A stretch of DNA of 57,633 nt from Bradyrhizobium tropiciagri (lineage in GTDB: Bacteria; Pseudomonadota; Alphaproteobacteria; Rhizobiales; Xanthobacteraceae). The notes below the pieces were generated by a model. That model saw only the letters and a program-made list of their open reading frames with translations. It searched no databases and had not been told where the DNA came from. Both the position numbers and the translations under genes were made by a program. Each line of letters opens with the position of its first letter. Position 1 is the stretch's first letter. The stretch lies in contig NZ_JAFCKH010000019.1 of NCBI RefSeq assembly GCF_018130505.1, positions 1 to 57,633 of the forward strand, read 5' to 3'. Shown here piece by piece: positions 9,491-16,249 of the stretch.

Positions 9491-9855
9491 GATTGCTCTC
9501 CCACCCGGTTGTAGTAGGCGACCGGGCGAATTTCGTAGGTGCCGCCGGGATTGGCCTTGCCGAGATCGCGCGCGACGTCGAGCGCGTCGTCGAGGTTCTT
9601 GCAGTCGACGAGGTAGAAGCCGAGCAGCTGTTCCTTGGTCTCGGCATAGGGGCCGTCCAGCACCAGCGGCGGGTCGTCCTTGCGGAGCGTGGTGGCGGCG
9701 GTGGTCGGCAGCAGTCGCGCCACCGGGCCGAGCCGGCCCTGCCTGGCAAGCTCCGTCTGCACCACGAGCAGCTTTTGCATGACGTCCGCGTCGTGTTCCT
9801 TGGTCCAGGAACCGACCTGATCTTCGTCGTGATAGCAGAGGATGGCGTACATCAT
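9487..9855 (-). CDS. YciI/DGPF family protein, ECF42 partner
   Basis: About 122 residues of the YCII-related (DGPF) alpha-beta fold: opening MMYAILCYHDEDQV, the family signature as DGPYAETKEQLLGFYLVDC (Tyr in place of the Phe of DGPF), and the closing GTYEIRPVAYYN. The start at 9855 (MMYAIL) matches the family; GGAG lies 11 bases upstream, and a start at 9876 would add seven non-conserved residues. Four-base overlap with the downstream sigma factor gene indicates a bicistron. DGPF proteins are the usual targets of ECF42; biochemical activity of this member is unknown. Confidence 0.9.
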   Translation of the reverse strand: MMYAILCYHDEDQVGSWTKEHDADVMQKLLVVQTELARQGRLGPVARLLPTTAATTLRKDDPPLVLDGPYAETKEQLLGFYLVDCKNLDDALDVARDLGKANPGGTYEIRPVAYYNRVGEQS

Positions 9856-9882
9856 CGGAAAGGCATCTCCGTTCATTTCCAA

Positions 9883-9910
9883 GAACGAACGATTATGCCC
9901 GCCGCCGACA
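9883..9910 (-). promoter_or_regulatory. Candidate ECF42-type promoter of the YciI-sigma operon
   Basis: On the minus strand TGTCGG (9910-9905) is followed after 17 bases by CGTTC (9887-9883), close to the TGTCGA / CG(A/T)C pattern reported for ECF42 targets, and is placed 28-55 bases upstream of the YciI start. Position and match suggest autoregulation; a single imperfect match is weak evidence. Confidence 0.35.
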
Positions 9911-10003
9911 GGGGTCGAAAGAAATTTTGCGAACGGATTCCGAAGGCGCCGCAAGTTCGCACGCCGGTTCGCGTGACGAGATTGCGTCAACGATTTTGCA
10001 ACT

Positions 10004-10081
10004 TCATGCGGGCTCGCGATGGGCGGCATGCGTGACCGCCGAAGCGTGGACGAAAGCTGCGATCAGAACCAGTTTGCGCAT
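10004..10081 (-). other. 25-codon frame resembling a lone signal peptide
   Basis: ATG at 10081 opens MRKLVLIAAFVHASAVTHA, a good signal-peptide shape (basic start, hydrophobic core, A-x-A end), and stops six codons later. It lies between the divergent YciI and dehydrogenase genes. It is either the decayed start of a lost secreted protein or a chance frame; no clear ribosome site. Confidence 0.25.
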
Positions 10082-10166
10082 GGAAGTTCTCTGCTGTTGA
10101 TGGCAGGAAACCGGGGATGGTCACTGGGTTATGTGACATACATCACATTGGAGCGGAGGTATCCGG

Positions 10167-11132
10167 ATGGGTAAAGGCACGCTTGCGGTGCTGGTGAACA
10201 GTGCTTCGCAGAACTGGTTGCCGTCGCGCTGGAAGGCGCGGTTCGAGGCTGAATGCCCCGACCGCCGCGTGGTGCTGCTGCCGGACGGAGCGCTCGATCC
10301 GGCCGAGGTGCACTATGCCGCGGTGTGGAAGCCGAATCCCGGCGAGCTCGCCGCGTTCAGGAACCTGCGCGTCATCTTCAACCTCGGCGCCGGCGTCGAC
10401 GCGCTGATGGCCGACCGCTCGCTGCCCGACGTGCCGCTGGTGCGGGTCGCGGTCGGCGATCTCACCGACCGGATGACCGAATATGTCGTGCTGCATGTGC
10501 TGATGCATCACCGGCAGGAGCTTTATCTGCGCGAGTCGCAACGCGTGAAGCGCTGGGAGCCGAAATACCAGTGGGCGGCGGGCGCCCTCACCGTCGGCAT
10601 CATGGGGCTCGGCACGCTGGGCGCCGCCTCGGCGCACGCGCTCCGCGCGCTCGGCTTCCGCGTGGTCGGCTGGAGCCGCAGCGAAAAGCAGATCGACGGC
10701 ATCGCCTGCTTCCACGGCGCCGACGGGCTGGATGCGTTCCTGCGCCGGAGCAACATCCTGGTCTGCCTGCTGCCGCTGACGCCGGACACGCGGCATGTCC
10801 TGAACCGCGACGTATTTGCAAAGCTGAACCGCGACAGCCCGCTCGGCGCGCCCGTGATCATCAATGCCGGCCGCGGCGGGCTGCAGAACGAGCCCGACAT
10901 CCTGCGCGCGCTCGACGACGGCACGCTGGGTGCGGCCTCGCTCGACGTCTACGAGACCGAGCCGCTGCCGCAGGACAGCCCGTTCTGGAGCCACCCGAAA
11001 GTGGTGCTGACGCCGCACAACGCCGCCGACACCGACGCCGACGCGATCTCGAAATACGTCGCGGCGCAGATCACGCGCTTCGAGGCCGGCGGCGCGTTGG
11101 AGAATATGGTGGACCGGACGCGGGGGTATTGA
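10167..11132 (+). CDS. ghrA: Glyoxylate/hydroxypyruvate reductase A-like 2-hydroxyacid dehydrogenase
   Basis: 321-residue NAD(P)H-dependent D-2-hydroxyacid dehydrogenase of the GhrA type, reducing glyoxylate or hydroxypyruvate in the cytosol. The Rossmann signature VGIMGLGTLGAASAHAL is at about 143-160, the substrate-arginine loop INAGRGGLQNEPDILRAL at about 231-248, and the catalytic His in LTPHNAADTDADAI near 280, with the acidic partner in SLDVYETEPLP. The GhrA subfamily hallmark GLGTLG (not GxGxxG of PdxB/SerA) is kept. Stands alone; a palindromic repeat follows its stop. Exact substrate is inferred from subfamily. Confidence 0.85.
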   Translation: MGKGTLAVLVNSASQNWLPSRWKARFEAECPDRRVVLLPDGALDPAEVHYAAVWKPNPGELAAFRNLRVIFNLGAGVDALMADRSLPDVPLVRVAVGDLTDRMTEYVVLHVLMHHRQELYLRESQRVKRWEPKYQWAAGALTVGIMGLGTLGAASAHALRALGFRVVGWSRSEKQIDGIACFHGADGLDAFLRRSNILVCLLPLTPDTRHVLNRDVFAKLNRDSPLGAPVIINAGRGGLQNEPDILRALDDGTLGAASLDVYETEPLPQDSPFWSHPKVVLTPHNAADTDADAISKYVAAQITRFEAGGALENMVDRTRGY

Positions 11133-11141
11133 CGTCAACGC

Positions 11142-11230
11142 GTAGCCCGGATGCAGCGCAGCGAAATCCGGGGCCACCCTATCCTCGGCGAGACTGTTCC
11201 CGGATTTCGCTCCGCTGCATCCGGGCTACG
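11142..11230. repeat. Family A palindromic element, copy 2
   Basis: CGTAGCCCGGATGCAGCGCA at the left and GCATCCGGGCTACG at the right, 89 bp, starting nine bases after the dehydrogenase stop. It sits between the dehydrogenase and the convergent AHSA1-like gene and could act as a bidirectional stem-loop. Confidence 0.85.
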
Positions 11231-11267
11231 GTTCAGTGCTGCATTTCTCGTCGCGCCCGGCCGCCCG

Positions 11268-11762
11268 TTAACCCATTGTCGCGACGACGTCGGCCAGCCG
11301 GTCGTAGGCCGGCTCGACGCCCTTTTCGATGCCGGAATTGAGGTGACCGTCGCGCGCCTCCTTGTTGGGGTGCTCGATGATCGTCGTCAATTTGGTCTTG
11401 CCGCCGCCCATCTCCGTGAAGATCGACGTCACCTGGTATTCCTCGCTGGTGAAGCCGGGCATGGAGATGGTTTCGCCGAATACGACGTATTCCGGACGCA
11501 CCACTTCGCGATAGGTCCCGGTCAACACGTGCTCGATCCCGTCGGACGAGCGGAACACGAAGCGATAGGCGCCGCCGACGCGCAAATCGATCTCGCAGAC
11601 CGGCATCGTCATCGCGCCGCAGCCGAGCCAGCGGACCACGAATTCCGGTTTGGTCATCGCATCGAACACCAGATGCCGGGGCGCGTCGAACTCCCGCGTC
11701 ATCGCGATCTCCAGATCCGACGGGGTGGTGATCTTCAGTTTGCTATCCACGCGTGCGTCCAC
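11268..11762 (-). CDS. AHSA1-like SRPBCC protein in an ArsR pair
   Basis: 164 residues with the Aha1-domain (AHSA1/START) fold: EIAMTREFDAPRHLVFDAMTKPEFVVRWLG at the start, VGGAYRFVFRSSDG in the middle, and a C-terminal helix (GVEPAYDRLADVVATMG). The gene overlaps the end of the ArsR regulator gene by 20 bp, a conserved bacterial pair in which the regulator controls the SRPBCC partner. Ligand unknown; despite the domain name, there is no reason to expect Hsp90 activation. Confidence 0.88.
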   Translation of the reverse strand: MDARVDSKLKITTPSDLEIAMTREFDAPRHLVFDAMTKPEFVVRWLGCGAMTMPVCEIDLRVGGAYRFVFRSSDGIEHVLTGTYREVVRPEYVVFGETISMPGFTSEEYQVTSIFTEMGGGKTKLTTIIEHPNKEARDGHLNSGIEKGVEPAYDRLADVVATMG

Positions 11763-12159
11763 CTTGCTTCTCCTTTTTTACCCTGACCTTACGTTTGCTC
11801 CGCGGCGGGGCCTTGGTGTTAGCCTTGGCCGCCTCGTCCGCCTTCATCTCCTCGAGCAGGCCGTCGAGGCGGTTGAAGCTCTCGTCCCAGAAGCGACGGA
11901 AGTTTCCGAGCCAGCCGTCGACCTCCTTGAAGGCGACCGGCGCGATCCGGCACGGCCGCCACTGCGCCTCACGGCCACGCGAGATCAGTCCGGCATGCTC
12001 CAGCACCTTCAGGTGCTTCGAGATCGCCGGCAGGCTCATGTCGAACGGCGCGGCCAGTTCCATCACCGAGGTCTCGCCGAGCGCGAGCCGCGCCAGGATC
12101 GCCCGTCGGGTCGGATCAGCGAGCGCCGCAAACGTCGAGCTCAGGGGATCGGGCTGCAT
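11743..12159 (-). CDS. ArsR-family transcriptional regulator
   Basis: 138 residues: winged helix-turn-helix at about 5-85 (FAALADPTRRAILARL, then VMELAAPFDMSLPAISKHLKVLE as recognition region) and a basic tail rich in Lys/Arg (SKRKVRVKKEK). The WRPCRIAP segment matches the non-metal ArsR subgroup paired with AHSA1-like proteins, and no metal-binding CxC motif is present. The tail is encoded in the overlap with the next gene. A perfect palindrome lies 24 bp before the start, suggesting autoregulation. Confidence 0.92.
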   Translation of the reverse strand: MQPDPLSSTFAALADPTRRAILARLALGETSVMELAAPFDMSLPAISKHLKVLEHAGLISRGREAQWRPCRIAPVAFKEVDGWLGNFRRFWDESFNRLDGLLEEMKADEAAKANTKAPPRSKRKVRVKKEKQGGRTRG

Positions 12160-12175
12160 TCGTACTTTCCGTATC

Positions 12176-12200
12176 GGTTAAATAACCTATAGGTTAAATA
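12176..12200 (-). promoter_or_regulatory. Palindromic operator/promoter candidate for the ArsR operon
   Basis: TAACCTATAGGTTA (12183-12196) is a perfect 14-bp palindrome; it is embedded in a direct repeat of GGTTAAATA with a 16-bp period. AT-rich in an otherwise GC-rich region and 24-37 bp upstream of the ArsR ATG. It also contains a TATAGG-like -10 on the minus strand, so ArsR binding here would block its own transcription. Confidence 0.55.
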
Positions 12201-12257
12201 CGGCCGGATCGAGCGCGCGTCAACCTCCGATTTTCGGCGGTGACGCGGCGCGACTGA

Positions 12258-12905
12258 TTACGATTTGCGCGTGAAGGTGAGATGCGTGGCGTGGGGGCTC
12301 GCGACATGCGCGGCGACGGCATAGCCGAGGCGCGGCAGATCGAGCCCGGCGAACAGGTTCTCGCCGGCGCCGAGCAGCACCGGGGACTGCGCCAGATGCA
12401 GTTCGTCGAGCAATCCCGCCTGCAGGAATTGCCGCACCACCGACACGCCGCCGCCGACCCGGATGTCCTTGCCCTGCGCGACCTCGCGCGCCCGGCGCAG
12501 CGCCGCTTCGATGCCGTCGGTCACGAAGTGGAACGTGGTGCCGCCCTGCATCTCGAGGTCCGGTCGCGCGTGATGGGTCAGCACGAACACCGGCGTGTGG
12601 TACGGCGGAACCTCACCCCACCAGCCCTTCCAGGAATGATCCGGCCACGGGCCGCGGATCGGACCGAACATGTTTCGCCCGAGGATCCAGGCGCCGACAT
12701 TGTCCATCGACTTGCGGGCGAACTCGTCGTCGAGACCGGTGCCGCCGCCTTCCTGGCCGAACATTTCACGAAAGGTCCGCGTGCCGAGGTACCAGGCCGG
12801 CAGCGCCATGCCGCCCTCGCCGAATGGATTTTCGAGGCTCTGGTTCGGAGCGGCGCCAAAACCGTCGATCGAGACCGTGAATGCCGAAGTCCTGACTTTT
12901 CCCAT
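12258..12905 (-). CDS. Dihydrofolate reductase/RibD C-terminal family protein
   Basis: 215-residue RibD_C/DHFR-like fold. Typical pieces: VRTSAFTVSIDGFGAAPNQ at the start, WILGRNMFGPIRGPW and PVFVLTHHAR in the middle, KDIRVGGGVSVVRQFLQAGLLDELHLAQSPVLLG toward the end (GGG loop that would hold the NADPH diphosphate). These stand-alone proteins are probable NADPH-dependent reductases of unknown substrate; true folate activity is not implied. Convergent with nothing obvious; transcribed leftward in tandem with the TetR gene but 88 bp apart. Confidence 0.88.
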   Translation of the reverse strand: MGKVRTSAFTVSIDGFGAAPNQSLENPFGEGGMALPAWYLGTRTFREMFGQEGGGTGLDDEFARKSMDNVGAWILGRNMFGPIRGPWPDHSWKGWWGEVPPYHTPVFVLTHHARPDLEMQGGTTFHFVTDGIEAALRRAREVAQGKDIRVGGGVSVVRQFLQAGLLDELHLAQSPVLLGAGENLFAGLDLPRLGYAVAAHVASPHATHLTFTRKS

Positions 12906-12993
12906 GATGTTCCGTTTCCGTGAATGAAGGCAGTCTACGGAAGACGGTCGGAAAAGTCAGATGCCGACATTTGCCGCCGCGGAAATTCCGCGG

Positions 12994-13653
12994 CTATTTC
13001 GGCCCGCACATCACGTCGATGGCGCCCTGCACGATCGCCTCGAGTTCCTTGCGCGGCACGCGGGCGCGGGCGCGGATCGCGATGGTGTGGACGGTGGCGG
13101 AGGCGAGATGCGCCAGCGCGGTTGCGTCGGCTGCCTCAGGCAGCTCACCGCGCTCCTTGGCAAGGCGGAAGCAATACGCGAACGCCTTGTCGAGCCCGAC
13201 GAGGCCCTCCAGCACCATGCTGCGGATATCCGGATCCGAGACCGCTTCCGACGCCGCGGTCATCACCGTGAAGCAGCCGCGCGGGCCGCTCTCGCCCGAC
13301 AGATAGATGTCGAGCGCGATCTTGTAGATGCGCTCGAGCCGCTGCCGCAGCGGCGCCTCGGCGCCGAAGATGTCGACCATCGCGGCACGCGCCTCGTCGC
13401 GATAGCGCTGGTAGCTCTTGATGTAGAGCGCGCGCTTGTCGCCGAACGCGCCATAAAGGCTCGGCCGGTTCATGCCGGTGGCGGCAGAGAGATCGTCGAG
13501 CGAGGTCGCCGCAAAGCCGTCGCGCCGGAACAGATCGAGCGCCTTGCCGAGCGCGACATCGGGCTCGTAGGCGCGCGGCCGCCCACGCCGCTTCGGCGCG
13601 ACCGGCGCGTCGATTTTGGCAGCAGTTGGCGGCTTCTTACTTTTTTGTACCAT
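12994..13653 (-). CDS. TetR-family transcriptional regulator
   Basis: 219 residues. A basic N-terminal arm (residues 1-25, KRRGRPR) precedes the TetR helix-turn-helix at about 30-75 (ALDLFRRDGFAATSLDDLSAATGMNRPSLYGAFGDKRALY); the ligand domain follows, with CFTVMTAASEA typical of the group regulating detoxification genes. Divergent from the glutathione S-transferase gene with 97 bp between start codons, so it very probably controls that gene. One arm of a perfect inverted repeat overlaps its own first codons. Confidence 0.92.
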   Translation of the reverse strand: MVQKSKKPPTAAKIDAPVAPKRRGRPRAYEPDVALGKALDLFRRDGFAATSLDDLSAATGMNRPSLYGAFGDKRALYIKSYQRYRDEARAAMVDIFGAEAPLRQRLERIYKIALDIYLSGESGPRGCFTVMTAASEAVSDPDIRSMVLEGLVGLDKAFAYCFRLAKERGELPEAADATALAHLASATVHTIAIRARARVPRKELEAIVQGAIDVMCGPK

Positions 13654-13704
13654 TTCGCATTAAATCCCTTGACCCAACCCATATTATGCAAGACAGTACA
13701 AAAA
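13642..13704. promoter_or_regulatory. Split inverted repeat in the TetR-GST control region
   Basis: TTTTTGTAC at 13642-13650 and GTACAAAAA at 13696-13704 are perfect inverted copies 45 bp apart, flanking the region that must hold both divergent promoters. The left arm includes TetR codons 2-4. The arrangement fits two operator half-regions bound by one TetR dimer each or a loop; not tested. Confidence 0.4.
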
Positions 13705-13750
13705 TCAATATCGGCCGGAACACCGCGCCAGCACCCCAAGGAGGCAACTG

Positions 13751-14395
13751 ATGGACCTGTATTTCTCGCCGCTCGCCTGCTCGATGGCGACCCGCGTCGC
13801 GCTTTATGAAGCGAACCAGCCGGCCAACTATCTCGAGGTCGATCCGAGGACCAAGGAAGTGCGGAACGACGGCTCCGACTTCACCATGGTCAACCCGATC
13901 GGCCTCGTGCCGACGCTGCGCACCGACGAGGGCGTGGTGCTGACCGAGAACGCCGCGATCCTGCAATATGTCGCCGACCAGTTTCCGCGCGCCGGCATCG
14001 GCACCAGCTCGAATGTCGAACGCTCGCAGCTGCATCAATGGCTGTGCTTCATCGGCACCGAACTGCACAAGGGCCTGTTCCTGCCGCTGCTCGACAAGAA
14101 GGCGCCGCCGGAGGCAAAGACCTACGCGCTTGAGAAATATGTCTCGCGGCTCGACTATCTCGAGAACCATTTGAAGGGCCGCGACTATCTGCTCGATCAT
14201 TTCAGCGTCGCCGACGCCTATCTCGTCACCGTCATCAACTGGACCATGGCGACGCCGCCGATCGAACTGGCGAAATGGCCGGCGCTGAAGGCGTATTACG
14301 AGCGGCTACGCACCCGGCCCTCGGTCGCCAAGGCGATCGCGGAGGAGTTCGAACTCTACAAGGCCGAGCTCGCGCGCCACAAGGCGGCGGCGTAA
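13751..14395 (+). CDS. Glutathione S-transferase (GstA/beta-like)
   Basis: 214 residues. Thioredoxin-like N-terminal domain (1-80) starting MDLYFSPLACSMATRVALYE, with Cys10 and Ser11 in the beta-class active-site position, the cis-Pro in GLVPTL and the glutathione-binding TENAAILQYVAD; helical C-terminal domain (90-214) with the N-capping box FSVADAYLVTV. Conjugates glutathione to electrophiles in the cytosol. GGAGG (13740-13744) lies seven bases upstream of the ATG. Divergent TetR neighbour suggests induction by a toxic substrate. Confidence 0.92.
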   Translation: MDLYFSPLACSMATRVALYEANQPANYLEVDPRTKEVRNDGSDFTMVNPIGLVPTLRTDEGVVLTENAAILQYVADQFPRAGIGTSSNVERSQLHQWLCFIGTELHKGLFLPLLDKKAPPEAKTYALEKYVSRLDYLENHLKGRDYLLDHFSVADAYLVTVINWTMATPPIELAKWPALKAYYERLRTRPSVAKAIAEEFELYKAELARHKAAA

Positions 14396-14413
14396 GGCAG
14401 GCTCTCACCACGT

Positions 14414-14533
14414 GTCGTCCCGGCGCAGGCCGGGACCCATACGCCGCGGCCTCTCGATTTTGGGCGGTTTGAGTTGATACTTCCCGCACCAACCCGCAGC
14501 AGTGGTTATGGGTCCCGGCCTTCGCCAGGACGA
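14414..14533. repeat. Inverted repeat, GTCGTCCCGGC...GCCAGGACGAC type
   Basis: GTCGTCCCGGCGCAGGCCGG at the left and GGCCTTCGCCAGGACGAC at the right, with GGGACCCATA and ATGGGTCCC inside, give a nested 120-bp inverted repeat. Non-coding; directly followed by a Family A copy, so two elements fill the gap after the GST gene. Confidence 0.75.
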
Positions 14534-14543
14534 CGCAGGAGCG

Positions 14544-14632
14544 CGTAGCCCGGATGGAGCGCAGCGAAATCCGGGGCCGCTCTGTCCGCTGAAAGACCGC
14601 CCCGGATTTCGCTTCGCTGCATCCGGGCTACA
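14544..14632. repeat. Family A palindromic element, copy 3
   Basis: CGTAGCCCGGATGGAGCGCA at the left, GCATCCGGGCTACA at the right. It ends only nine bases before the stop of the leftward DUF1348 gene and may serve as its transcript end. Confidence 0.85.
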
Positions 14633-14641
14633 AAGCGCCGA

Positions 14642-15109
14642 TCAGAACGGCTCTTTGCCCAATCCCGGGACATCGGCCGGCCGCGGGCCGGGGGCCGGCC
14701 AGTGGAAGCGGCGGTCCTTTTCCGCGATCGCGATGTCGTTGATCGAGGCCTCGCGGCGGCGCATCAGGCCGTGCTCGTCGAATTCCCACTGCTCGTTGCC
14801 GTAGGAGCGGAACCAGTTGCCGGCGGCGTCGTGCCATTCGTACTGGAAGCGCACCGCGATGCGGTTCTCGTCGAACGCCCAGAGATCCTTGATCAGGCGG
14901 TACTCGAGCTCCTTTTCCCATTTGCGGGTCAGGAACGCCTCGATGGCGGCACGGCCCTGAAAGACCTCGGAGCGGTTGCGCCAGCGGCTGTCCTCGGTAT
15001 AGGCGAGCGCGACCCGGGCCGGATCGCGCGAATTCCAGGCATCCTCCGCCATGCGCGCCTTCTGCGCGGCGGTTTCGCGGGTGAATGGCGGCAGCGGCGG
15101 ACGTGACAT
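14642..15109 (-). CDS. DUF1348 (NTF2-like) family protein
   Basis: 155-residue nuclear-transport-factor-2-like fold of family DUF1348. The whole family pattern is present: [87 protein letters not shown]-like core (here [15 protein letters not shown]) and the closing NDIAI.E..R.F.WP. Cytosolic, function unknown; the fold forms a cone-shaped pocket. Isolated leftward gene. Confidence 0.9.
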   Translation of the reverse strand: MSRPPLPPFTRETAAQKARMAEDAWNSRDPARVALAYTEDSRWRNRSEVFQGRAAIEAFLTRKWEKELEYRLIKDLWAFDENRIAVRFQYEWHDAAGNWFRSYGNEQWEFDEHGLMRRREASINDIAIAEKDRRFHWPAPGPRPADVPGLGKEPF

Positions 15110-15223
15110 GGCGATTCCCTCGCGGTTGTTGGTCAGGCAAAGTGCGAAGCGGTTTTCTGCTTTGGGCGCAAATCTATCGTCGCGCGGCGCAGAGTCGATA
15201 GGCGGTTTGCTATCGGCCGATAG

Positions 15224-15673
15224 CTAGACCAGATCGGCCTTCATCAGCGCGCGGATCGCCTTCGGGATCGGCTGCGCGCGGCCGCCGCTGATGAAGGCGA
15301 CGCGCACCTCGGCCTTGACCAGCACGTCGTCGCGCCGCCGCACCTCCTGCGCCAGCGTGATCGAGGCGCCCTTCACCGCGACCGGCCAGGTCACGATGTC
15401 GAGCAGATCGTCCATCCGCGCCGGCTTGAGGAAGTCGAGCGTCATCGAGCGCACCACGAAGGCGAAGCCCCCGGTCTCCTCCTGCGCCTCCTCGAACAGC
15501 GCCTGCTGCTCGGCGCCCATCAGGCGCAGATGATTGGTGCGCCCGCGCTCCATGAAGCGCAGGTAATTGGCGTGATAGACGATGCCGGAGAAGTCCGTGT
15601 CCTCGTAATAGACGCGGACCTGCATGTGGTGGCGGCCGTCGCGAATCTCGCCGTCGAGAATGGGTGAGGTCAT
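15224..15673 (-). CDS. ybgC: Tol-Pal-associated acyl-CoA thioesterase YbgC
   Basis: 149-residue hot-dog fold thioesterase. The catalytic motif DTDFSGIVYHANYLRFMERGR (catalytic Asp at the second D) is at about 26-46, followed by FVVRSMTLDFLKPARMDDLL. YbgC hydrolyses acyl-CoA or acyl-ACP and normally heads the tol-pal operon (tolQRAB-pal). Here the gene next downstream is DUF1348, and no tol gene is in the window. Its ATG overlaps the toxin stop by four bases (ATGA), implying translation coupled to the toxin-antitoxin pair. Confidence 0.92.
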   Translation of the reverse strand: MTSPILDGEIRDGRHHMQVRVYYEDTDFSGIVYHANYLRFMERGRTNHLRLMGAEQQALFEEAQEETGGFAFVVRSMTLDFLKPARMDDLLDIVTWPVAVKGASITLAQEVRRRDDVLVKAEVRVAFISGGRAQPIPKAIRALMKADLV

Positions 15674-15969
15674 TTGGAAAATTCTCGCTCGATATCCCTG
15701 CGGCCGTCGAGAACGCGAACGATCACGATCCGATCCGTTTCAACCAGATAGAATGCAATGTGGCCGTCAATCAACAGCCCGCGTAACGAAGGCCACAGCT
15801 CACTTCTGTCCGAGCCAAGAAGGGGAAATTCGCGCAATTCGCCAAAACGCTTGGACAGACGAACAAGCATCCGATCCGCCGCCGCGGGACTACGCTCGGC
15901 GAGATAGGAATGAATATCGAGGATGTCGGATCGCGCCCGAAGAGAAACAACGACCTGCAGGCCGCCCAT
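15670..15969 (-). CDS. RelE/ParE-family toxin
   Basis: 99 residues of the RelE/ParE fold: VVVSLRARSDILDIHSYLAERSP at the start (helical hairpin), PLLGSDRSELWPSLRGLLIDGHIAFYLV in the sheet and IVIVRVLDGRRDIEREF at the end, the VxRVLxGRRD-type C-terminal strand typical of ParE. ParE toxins poison gyrase while RelE toxins cut mRNA; the sequence favours ParE but does not prove it. Starts three bases after the antitoxin stop and overlaps ybgC by four bases. Confidence 0.85.
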   Translation of the reverse strand: MGGLQVVVSLRARSDILDIHSYLAERSPAAADRMLVRLSKRFGELREFPLLGSDRSELWPSLRGLLIDGHIAFYLVETDRIVIVRVLDGRRDIEREFSK

Positions 15970-15972
15970 CGC

Positions 15973-16188
15973 CTAGCGCCGAACTTGCGTGCGCGTCTGT
16001 TTGAGGAATTCTTCCAAATCCCACGGAACGACCCGGCCGGCATCAACATCAGCCATGCCCTCGGCAATCGCATCCTTGAGCGCGCGAAATTTCTTCGCCT
16101 GAGACAGCAGGTAGTCGGCCGCCTGCTCCTGCAGGTCCTCAGGCAGCAACTCCAATGCTTCCACGGCCTTTTCGACGGCTGAACTCAT
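15973..16188 (-). CDS. Antitoxin of the ParE/RelE-type pair
   Basis: 71 residues, acidic and helical: EKAVEALELLPEDLQEQAADYLLSQ, then ALKDAIAEGMADVDAGRVVPWDLEEFLKQ, a C-terminal pattern common to antitoxins of ParE/RelE partners. It precedes the toxin on the same strand, the usual order that favours antitoxin excess. The N-terminal DNA-binding type (ribbon-helix-helix or other) is not clear from sequence. An AT-rich upstream stretch (16189-16205) could hold the promoter. Confidence 0.8.
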   Translation of the reverse strand: MSSAVEKAVEALELLPEDLQEQAADYLLSQAKKFRALKDAIAEGMADVDAGRVVPWDLEEFLKQTRTQVRR

Positions 16189-16249
16189 ACGCGTAAATAT
16201 AGCACGCCGGCATCCAAATAGACAGCCGTCCGCAACTTTAGCTGGACGG

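Noticed and set aside
8042-9514. Long open frame on the plus strand opposite the sigma factor
   Set aside because: Mirror of a GC3-biased gene; the minus strand has sigma-70 region 2 and 4 motifs, while this frame is Arg/His/Ala-rich with no family pattern. The same applies to antisense frames at 21026-22501, 32095-33303, 33444-35507 and 43491-45404.
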